A DNA stretch of 7,759 nt, taken from positions 1-7,759 of the forward strand of contig CAUHBW010000178.1 in the NCBI GenBank assembly GCA_959604115.1, read 5' to 3'. The translations under genes were made by a program, and so were the position numbers. Source of the DNA: an uncultured Bilophila sp. GTDB lineage: Bacteria > Desulfobacterota > Desulfovibrionia > Desulfovibrionales > Desulfovibrionaceae. Below the pieces are notes generated by a model. The model made no database searches. It had not been told where the DNA came from and saw only the letters and a list, made by a program, of their open reading frames with translations. This document shows, piece by piece, positions 1-6,100 of the stretch. Every line of letters starts with the position of its first letter. Within the stretch, counting starts at the first letter, position 1.

Positions 1-28
1 AGGGAACCTTTCTGAAGAAAGGTTCCCT
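1..28 (-). terminator. Perfect palindrome after lysA, probable terminator
   Basis: The arms AGGGAACCTTTCT and AGAAAGGTTCCCT are exact reverse complements of 13 nt separated by GA, so a stem of about 12 bp with a tight loop can form on either strand. It begins 16 bp beyond the lysA stop codon, the usual place for an intrinsic terminator. The U-tract that would complete it in the lysA direction would lie to the left of base 1 and cannot be seen. A gene entering from the left could share it. Confidence 0.6.
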
Positions 29-44
29 CTCCCCCTCCAATTTT

Positions 45-1322
45 TTATTCTTCCTCAACAAAACACCGGGTCAGATCGTCCAGCGTCTCGCGGCGGCGGA
101 TAAGCTTTGGCGTTCCGTCGCTGGTGATGAGCACCTCGGCGGCGCGGGGACGCTGGTTGTAGCTGGAGGACATGACGAAGCCGTAGGCACCGGCGTCGAG
201 CACGCCGAGCACGTCGCCTTCCTGAATCAGCGGCAGGGGGCGTTTCTTGGCGAGGATGTCGCCGCTTTCGCAGATGTTGCCCACCACGGTCTGCTCGACG
301 AGATCGGCATCGGGCTGGCCGTTCTCGCGGTAGATTTCGATGTCGTGGAACGAATCGTACATGGCCGGACGGACCAGCACGTTGAAGCCGAGATCCGTGC
401 CGACGTACCGGTTTTCACCGTTGAATTTGGTGGCGTGCACCGTGCCGAGCAGCACGCCGCATTCCGCCACTACGTAGCGGCCCGGCTCGATGAAGAATTT
501 GCCCTTGTAGCCGGTTTCCTCCACCCACGCGGACAGCTTGGCGTGAAGCTGGATTCCGAGCGACTCCATGTCGAGGCGGGGCTGGTTTTCATACTTGCGG
601 TAGGGGATGCCGAGGCCGCCGCCGAAGTCGATGAGTTCGAGGGAGGGGAACAGGTCGGCAAGGTCCGTCCGCACGAAGTGCAGCAGGAAGTCGATGGCGT
701 TGAGGTAGTTGTCCGGCTCCATGAACAGGGAGCCGATGTGCTGGTTGATCCCGGCGAGCGTCAGGTCGTGCTTCCTGAGAAGGGCGCGGACCTCGTCCAT
801 CGCGGTGGGGTCGATGCCGAACTTGGTTTCCTTTCCGGCTGTGACGACCTTTTTGTGATGGCCCGCTCCGATGCCGGGATTGACGCGGATCATGACCTTG
901 CCGCCGGGGTTGACCGTGCCGTACAGGTCAAGCTGGGAAAGGGAATCGACGCTGACGAGGAGGCCGTTGTCCACGGCGTTCTTCATTTCGTCGGCGGAAA
1001 CGTTGTTGCAGACGTACAGGAGCCGGTCGGGGGTGAAGCCCGCCAGCTTGTTGACGTGCAGTTCGCCGGGCGACATGGCGTCGGCGTGGCAGCCCTCTTC
1101 GCGGACGATGCGCAGGAGGGCGGGGTTGGTGTTGGCTTTCGCCGAGTAGTTGACCTGAAAGCCCGGAAGGCTGGACAGGCCGAGCAACTCCCGGCAGCGC
1201 CGGCGCAGCACGTTCTCATTGTATACGTACAGTGGGGTGCCGTACTTGGCGGCGAGTTCCCGAGGCGTGGCGTTTCCAAAGAAGTCGACTTTGTCGGTCT
1301 GGGCGGAACGAACGTTTGGCAT
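45..1322 (-). CDS. lysA: Diaminopimelate decarboxylase LysA
   Basis: A 425-residue cytoplasmic PLP enzyme of the alanine-racemase-fold (group IV) decarboxylases. The family converts meso-diaminopimelate to lysine and CO2, the last step of lysine synthesis. Visible motifs are VNYSAKAN with the PLP lysine K62, QHIGS at 194-198, the phosphate-binding glycine loop IDFGGGLG at 231-238, IEPGR at 278-282, CESGD at 351-355 with the usual active-site cysteine C351, and DAGAYG at 376-381. The length is typical of LysA. The ATG at 1322 is preferred over an in-frame TTG at 1358. It has an AGAGGA ribosome site (1329-1334) six bases upstream, and the TTG would overlap the -10 element of the predicted promoter and has no ribosome site. 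The gene stands alone, divergent from the FKBP gene. Carboxynorspermidine and arginine decarboxylase relatives are less likely given the CESGD and YNQRPR context. Confidence 0.96.
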   Translation of the reverse strand: MPNVRSAQTDKVDFFGNATPRELAAKYGTPLYVYNENVLRRRCRELLGLSSLPGFQVNYSAKANTNPALLRIVREEGCHADAMSPGELHVNKLAGFTPDRLLYVCNNVSADEMKNAVDNGLLVSVDSLSQLDLYGTVNPGGKVMIRVNPGIGAGHHKKVVTAGKETKFGIDPTAMDEVRALLRKHDLTLAGINQHIGSLFMEPDNYLNAIDFLLHFVRTDLADLFPSLELIDFGGGLGIPYRKYENQPRLDMESLGIQLHAKLSAWVEETGYKGKFFIEPGRYVVAECGVLLGTVHATKFNGENRYVGTDLGFNVLVRPAMYDSFHDIEIYRENGQPDADLVEQTVVGNICESGDILAKKRPLPLIQEGDVLGVLDAGAYGFVMSSSYNQRPRAAEVLITSDGTPKLIRRRETLDDLTRCFVEEE

Positions 1323-1356
1323 GGATTGTCCTCTGAATGGCAAAAGATTACGCGAC

Positions 1357-1384
1357 AAGGTAACAGGCTGTACCGTGCTGTCAA
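1357..1384 (-). promoter_or_regulatory. Probable sigma-70 promoter of lysA
   Basis: Read leftward, a perfect -35 TTGACA (1384-1379) is followed after 16 bp by TACCTT (1362-1357), a weak -10 with 3 of 6 matches. Transcription would start near 1350, giving a leader of about 28 nt that contains the AGAGGA site. The -10 is the weak part of the call. Confidence 0.5.
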
Positions 1385-1399
1385 TAGAAGAGGTGGATG

Positions 1400-1418
1400 A
1401 TCAAAAATATTTTGTGAT
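1400..1418. promoter_or_regulatory. AT-rich imperfect dyad upstream of lysA
   Basis: ATCA at 1400-1403 and TGAT at 1415-1418 flank an AAA/TTT core, giving an imperfect inverted repeat with two mismatched pairs. It lies 16 bp upstream of the lysA -35 and about 70 bp upstream of the possible FKBP -35. It could be an operator or an AT-rich UP element for lysA. Nothing seen assigns it to a named regulator. Confidence 0.25.
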
Positions 1419-1486
1419 ATTCTTTGGTTAGATGTGTACAAGATTGTCATGCGCCGCGCCCCTTCCGTCCGCCCCGGAAAGGATGT

Positions 1487-1515
1487 TTGACTTTCCGCCT
1501 TTCTGGGGACATGGT
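1487..1515 (+). promoter_or_regulatory. Possible promoter of the FKBP gene
   Basis: TTGACT (1487-1492, 5 of 6 matches) is followed after 17 bp by CATGGT (1510-1515, 3 of 6 matches). A start near 1522 would leave a short leader of about 24 nt carrying the AAGGAG site. The -10 is poor, so the promoter may be activated or the start may lie elsewhere in the spacer. Confidence 0.35.
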
Positions 1516-1545
1516 AGAACATAAAACTTCACCAAGGAGCCATTC

Positions 1546-1968
1546 ATGGCAATCAAAGACGGCGATACCGTTCGAGTACATTATACGGGAACTTTCTCCG
1601 ACGGAGAGGTGTTCGATTCTTCCAGAGAGCGTGAGCCGCTGGAATTCTCCATCGGTGACGGGAGCCTGATCCCCGGTTTCGAGGACGCGCTGATCGGGCG
1701 CGCCAAGGGCGATCGTTTCACGGTCACCATTCCGGCCGACGACGCCTACGGCGAACACCTTGAGGAACTGCTCATGGAAGTGCCCCTGAGCGAAGTTCCC
1801 GAAGACATCAAGCCCGAAGTGGGCATGATGCTCCAGATCGCCACCGACGACGGAGACATGGAAGTGCAGATCGTCGACGTCAACGATAAGGCCGTGGTGC
1901 TTGACGCCAATCACCCGCTGGCCGGTGAAGACCTGACCTTCGACATCGAAGTTGTCGACGTCAAATAG
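1546..1968 (+). CDS. SlyD-like FKBP-type peptidyl-prolyl isomerase
   Basis: A 140-residue cytoplasmic protein with no signal peptide, expected to catalyse cis-trans isomerisation of prolyl bonds and act as a folding chaperone. FKBP marks are HYTG (12-15), DGEVFDSS (19-26), IPGFEDAL (42-49) and the AYGE (67-70) that closes the first half of the catalytic domain. Residues about 71-120 match the insert-in-flap (IF) chaperone domain of SlyD, and NHPLAG (122-127) re-enters the FKBP fold as in that family. The His/Cys-rich metal-binding tail of E. coli SlyD is absent because the protein ends at VVDVK, so a nickel-delivery role is not supported. The start is fixed by AAGGAG (1534-1539) six bases upstream of the ATG. 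The gene is monocistronic, closed by an intrinsic terminator. Symbol left empty because several SlyD-type paralogues commonly coexist. Confidence 0.95.
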   Translation: MAIKDGDTVRVHYTGTFSDGEVFDSSREREPLEFSIGDGSLIPGFEDALIGRAKGDRFTVTIPADDAYGEHLEELLMEVPLSEVPEDIKPEVGMMLQIATDDGDMEVQIVDVNDKAVVLDANHPLAGEDLTFDIEVVDVK

Positions 1969-1981
1969 GCTTTGCGAACAG

Positions 1982-2017
1982 GCTCCGATTCGGTTATGCT
2001 GGATCGGAGCTTTTTTT
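1982..2017 (+). terminator. Intrinsic terminator of the FKBP gene
   Basis: GCTCCGAT (1982-1989) pairs perfectly with ATCGGAGC (2003-2010) over a 13-nt loop, and is followed at once by seven T (2011-2017). It starts 14 bp after the FKBP stop codon. Confidence 0.93.
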
Positions 2018-2038
2018 ATTACGGCGTTTTTCACTGAG

Positions 2039-2074
2039 AAAAGGCAGAGGGGACGACTGAGCGGGTCGCCTTTT
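2039..2074 (+). other. Leader stem-loop before the unknown gene
   Basis: AAAAGGC (2039-2045) can pair with GCCTTTT (2068-2074), with a small GAC/GTC helix (2055-2057 with 2065-2067) inside and a 9-nt bulge on the left side. It sits just upstream of the GGAGG site of the next gene. It may be a leader structure or a weak back-up terminator for the FKBP gene. The run of only four T argues against a strong terminator. Confidence 0.35.
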
Positions 2075-2102
2075 GCTTCGGACATCAGGCCCTGGAGGAG
2101 AC

Positions 2103-2684
2103 ATGAAAGTTGTTTTCGAGATCACCGGGTTGAGTTGTGACCTTGCGCTTCACCCCATCTCGCCCCAGACGGCGGAAAGCATGCGCGAGGGCGGACGTGA
2201 CATCTACAGCCAGAAGTATATGAACTGGTGGCGTAGAGGCAACACGCGCACGTTCGGCATGCGCATCAACGAGTCTTCCGAAATCCGTTTGCAGGTGGAC
2301 GGCGAGGACGTTTCGTTCAACGCCAACCTGCTGTACCGCAACGTGTACACCCTGCGGCAGCGCATGTACCTTTCCAGCAAGGCGCAGTTTCTCGCCGTTC
2401 TGGGATACGACAACGAAACCTGCACGTTCCGCTGGATTTGGGACAACATCGAAAACTTCGACGTCACCAAATTCAACTTTGTGGTGACGGACTGGGACAA
2501 CGTGCTCTCCACCAAGGGCTACCGCGTGCTCGACAACGTCTTCTACGACGGCAAGCACGCTGACGATGAGGAATGGCTGAACCCCAGCGGCTTCACGCTC
2601 ATGGACCCCATCGTCATCGACCTCGACGACGTGCGCCGTGAAATCGAGGACGAACTCAAGGGCACCGCCGCCTACGACCGCTAG
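2103..2684 (+). CDS. Conserved-looking protein of unknown function, 193 aa
   Basis: I do not recognise this protein. It is 193 residues, soluble, with no signal peptide or membrane helix, and is rich in aromatic and acidic residues. Clusters that stand out are NWWRRG (41-46), WIWDN (111-115), VVTDWDN (127-133) and the acidic end DLDDVRREIEDEL (173-185). Only two cysteines are present (C12 and C107), in no metal-binding arrangement. The predominance of beta-type segments in the middle suggests a compact globular domain. ATG 2103 is chosen because GGAGGAG (2094-2100) lies directly upstream. The upstream in-frame TTG at 2073 overlaps the leader stem and lacks a ribosome site. The gene lies between two intrinsic terminators, so it is probably its own transcription unit, although no clear promoter is seen in the 85-bp gap before it. 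Its codon use resembles its neighbours, which argues for a resident gene. Confidence 0.85.
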   Translation: MKVVFEITGLSCDLALHPISPQTAESMREGGRDIYSQKYMNWWRRGNTRTFGMRINESSEIRLQVDGEDVSFNANLLYRNVYTLRQRMYLSSKAQFLAVLGYDNETCTFRWIWDNIENFDVTKFNFVVTDWDNVLSTKGYRVLDNVFYDGKHADDEEWLNPSGFTLMDPIVIDLDDVRREIEDELKGTAAYDR

Positions 2685-2716
2685 ACCCGGAAAGCCCGTT
2701 TCTCTTTTTTCGACAG

Positions 2717-2746
2717 AAAGCCTCCGCCGATGCGGGGGCTTTTTTC
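2717..2746 (+). terminator. Intrinsic terminator of the 193-aa protein gene
   Basis: AAGCCTCCGC (2718-2727) pairs with GCGGGGGCTT (2732-2741) over the tetraloop CGAT with one T-G wobble, and the right arm runs into a T stretch to 2745. It starts about 33 bp after the stop codon. Confidence 0.92.
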
Positions 2747-3081
2747 GTTTCCGGATTCCACTTTTCGTTTTTCTACGTCGCAGGGCATGCGGCGGACGCC
2801 CTGCGACGTCATTGCCGCGTCGGGTCTTCGCGCTTGCCGCTGGCGTTCGCATTGCCTCGTTCAAAAAGGTGAAGAGCTTTTCGCCGGAAACGGGAGACGT
2901 CCGTCCGACAGGTTGCGAAGAGGATGCATCTCCTTATATGCGTCATCCCGAAAGGGTCGCCGTATCCGGCCCGCGCGGGAAGAGAGCCGGGGGGAGAGGT
3001 CTTTCGAAAGCCGTATTCGGTTCGGGCGGAAATGGGGGAGATTCGGCAAGGGCGGGCGTCTTGAAAGAGGGAGGGGCGGAC
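2747..3081. other. Gene-free convergent spacer
   Basis: About 335 bp lie between two converging genes. The open frames that cross this stretch have no ribosome site and no recognisable protein content, so I see no gene. The structured element at 2775-2809 is the only clear feature. The GC-rich palindrome CCCGCGCGGG occurs near 2971. No tRNA, SRP RNA, 6S RNA or attachment-site pattern was recognised. Confidence 0.5.
2775..2809. other. Perfect 12-bp-stem hairpin in the convergent spacer
   Basis: ACGTCGCAGGGC (2775-2786) is the exact reverse complement of GCCCTGCGACGT (2798-2809), with an 11-nt loop. Neither side has the T-tract of an intrinsic terminator in the right orientation: rightward it is followed by CATTGCC, leftward by AGAAAAACG. 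It may belong to a small RNA, a dispersed palindromic repeat or an mRNA 3' end. Confidence 0.55.
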
Positions 3082-3125
3082 CGGGAGCGGGGGAAACCTT
3101 TGGGAGAACGTTTCCCCCGCTCCCG
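3082..3125 (-). terminator. Perfect 16-bp-stem hairpin after the sensor gene
   Basis: CGGGAGCGGGGGAAAC (3082-3097) pairs without mismatch with GTTTCCCCCGCTCCCG (3110-3125) over a 12-nt loop. It starts 10 bp beyond the stop codon of the large leftward gene. In that direction it is followed only by a pyrimidine-rich run (GTCCGCCCCTCCCTCTTTC), not a true U-tract, so termination may be partial or the stem may mainly protect the mRNA 3' end. The loop-proximal bases resemble those of the palindrome at 1-28. Confidence 0.65.
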
Positions 3126-3134
3126 TGTTCCTCC

Positions 3135-6100
3135 TTATTGTTCTTCAAACGAGGCTCGGTTCTTGTTGATGACGGAAACGAGGTCGGGCATGATCTGCGC
3201 GATTTCGTCCATGTTGCCGGAGCAGGCGGCTTCCTCAAGACACCGGGCCGGATCGTCGAGCACCCGCAGATCGTAGGACTCGGCCAGACGTCCGATGTGC
3301 GCGGCGGCCTTGCGGACGGCCTGCGTGTCGCCGGAGATTCCGCCCCGGATCGCGCGTTCCAGCGCGGCGTCGAGTTCCGCGAGCAGGGAGTGGATGGCCT
3401 CGTCGGAGGCCTCCTCCTGCTGTTCCTCGGATGGATGCGTTTCCGTGGGAACGGGGGCCTGCGGCGTTTCGGGCGCGGCGGGGCGTTCCGGTTCCTTGGC
3501 CGGTTCTTCGGGCGCCACTGGCTCGCCGAGTTCCACAATGTCCTCGATGGTCAGTTCGCCGGTTGCGGGCGCGGGACGCGAGCCTTGTTCGCAGGGTGCA
3601 AGACGGTCGGCCTCGTCCAGCAGCGAACGGGAGGGCGTTTCCGGCTTGGCGGGCAGCGCGTCCCCGAACAGATCGGGAAGCGGCGGCTCGTCTGCCGGAA
3701 CCTTGGCGGGTTCGGCGGGCTTGCCGAGCGGTTCGGTCAGCGTGATGACGGGGGGCTTTTCGATTTCGAGCCCGTCGAGAGAAAGGGCCTCCGTCTCCGC
3801 CACGGGCGCATTCAGCAACAGGGCGTCGCCGTCGAGCACGCGGGGCGCGGTTTCGTCCAGAGGTTCGCCCAGCAACAGCGGTTCGTTGAGGGACAGCGGG
3901 GTTTCCCCCCGGACGGGATCGGCCTGAGACGTCAGGGACAGCGGTTCCTTTTCGGGTTCCATCGCCAGCGTCAGCGGGGATTCGGCCTTCGTGGGATCGG
4001 CCTGCGGCGCGGGAGCCGGTTTTTCGGGCTCCAGCGAAAGCGGCTTGATGAGGGGCATGGGGTCGCCCACCCATTCGGCGGCGTCGGGGATTGGATCGGG
4101 CTTGGCTTCCGGCGCGGGCTTTGAAGCCACGGCGGGCGATGCCTTTGCGGACGTCGCGGGGGGCTCCTGAGCCGCGACGGCTTCGGGGCGTTTCGTCGGA
4201 ACGTCCTGCGGCTTGACGATGGGCATGGGGTCGCCCACCCATTCCGCCGTGTTCGACGGAGCCGTCGAACGTGCGGGCATGCGCTTGGCGCGTTCCTCCA
4301 GCGGATTCGGGCGTGCGGGACGTTTCGTTTCCTTTGGGGCGGCGTCCGTTTTGGTGATGGGCATGGGGTCGCCCACGCTGGACAGCTTCGGTTTTTCGGC
4401 CTTTTCCGTCAGCACGACCACCGTTTCCTCTTCCGGTTTGACGGCGGCGGTTTTCGAGACGGGGCCGTTCTGCTTGCGGAACGGGGACAGGAGCTTGCGG
4501 AGCAGTCCCGTTTTGGCGGATGCGGCGGGCTGTTCCGCCGTGGGCGTCGGCAGATCGGGAAGATCCACAGGCAGCGGCTTGGCGGGTTTGGGCGTTGCGG
4601 CGGGCCGCTTGGCCTCCGGTTTCGGTTTGGGCGTGGCGGGCGTCTCGTCGGTATCCTTGAACCGGCGCGAGACGGGCGCAAGACGCAGGGTCAGGTGCCG
4701 CAGTTCCTTGCGGGTGATGGGCTTCTTGAGGAAGTGGGTGCAGCCCGCCCGGCGCAGGGACTCGATCTGTTCGCCGCTGTTGACCAGAGCGAGGATGCAG
4801 GCCAGCGGGAAGTTGTGTTCGCCCTCGAAGATGCGGATGGCGGCCACGGCGTTGCCGATGGCCTCTTCCGGCATGTCGTCGTCGAAGATGAGCAGCGCGC
4901 CGGGAGTCCGGCGGTAGAGCTGCTGCGCCTCTTCCGCGCTTCGGGCTTCGATGATTTCGTGGGGAAGTTCGTCCAGATAGAAGGACAGCATCTGCCGGTT
5001 CGCCGGAAGGGTGCTGACCACGATGATCCGCAGTGCGCTGGCGGGCAGACGGGACAGGTTGTCCTTGTCCGGCTCGACGGCGGGAGCGGGCTGCTGTTCG
5101 GTCACGCGGGCCGTAAGGCGCATGCTGAAGGAGATGGTGGTGCCTTTGGGGCCGCTTTCGAGAGAGACGAGTTCGCCGTCCGGGCCGACGAGTTCCCACG
5201 CGCGGACGAGGGCCAGCGTGCTGCGTCCGAGGGGCGGCATGCCGGAACCGGTATCCGAAACGGTGAACAGCAGGTGTCCCGGATCGGTGCTTTCGGGGAG
5301 ACGTTGGGCGCGGATCTGGACCATGCCGCGTTCGGTGGCGAGCACGGCGCTTTCCACAAGCAGGGCCAGCACGTCGGCAAGCTGGGCGCGGTGCCCCTCA
5401 TAATGGCGCGGCAGGTGCGGCGCGGTGAACCACGACAGGCCGAGGTTCTTGGATTCCGCAAGGTTCGCCACCGCTTCGTGGGTTTCCAGCAGAAGCTGGT
5501 TCAGGTCGAAGGATTCCTTGCGGAATTCGTCCGGCGCGGGCGCGCTTTTGCCCATGTTGCCGATGGCCGTGGCGAGGTTGCGTCCGGCGACGCCGAGGGC
5601 GTCGGTGCGGCGGCGGGCTTCGGCGGAAAGCGGCGACTGGTCCACGGCGCTGATGGCGCGGAGCAGGGCGTCGAGCGGGGCGCGGAGGGATTCCTCGACC
5701 ATGCCTGCGGACAGCGGGGCCTGCAACGCCTGAGGGTAGGGCCGGTTTTCCGGCTTGCGGGGCTTCGCCGCGACGGTCGGCTCGGGCTGCACGCGGGCGG
5801 GCACCGGTTTGGGCATGGGAAACGTGGCGATGGCAAGCCCCTCCGGCTCGATGGACAGGGAGGGCAGGCGATTGCCGGACGGAGCGGGTTCGTCGGGGAA
5901 ACCGCCCAGTTCCAGCGCGGCGACGCCCGCCCTGCCGGTCTTGGGCGTTTCGCGGCTGGTCCGGCTGTTGGGCGCGGGCAGCGGTTTGGGGCTCGGGCTG
6001 AGCGCCGCCATGAGCGCGCTGAGGGTCAGGAACGTCAGCGGGATCAGGCTCACCACGCCCGGCGTCATGAAGCCGTCCAGCGCGTGGGGGAGCATGGCGA

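Noticed and set aside
1323..1358. TTG start of lysA at 1358
   Set aside because: No ribosome site, and it falls on the predicted -10 element. The ATG at 1322 has AGAGGA at good spacing.
345..1400. Long rightward open frame (351 codons) opposite lysA
   Set aside because: It is antisense to a clear LysA with all its motifs, has no ribosome site and no recognisable protein content. GC-rich codon bias keeps the opposite frame open.
2073..2102. TTG start of the unknown gene at 2073
   Set aside because: It overlaps the leader stem, whereas ATG 2103 directly follows GGAGGAG.
2730..4124. Rightward frame of 464 codons starting in the convergent spacer
   Set aside because: It begins inside a terminator hairpin, lacks a ribosome site and mostly runs antisense to the sensor gene.
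3235..5199. Leftward 654-codon open frame overlapping the sensor gene
   Set aside because: It is an Arg-rich out-of-frame shadow of the same coding region, without domains or a start signal.
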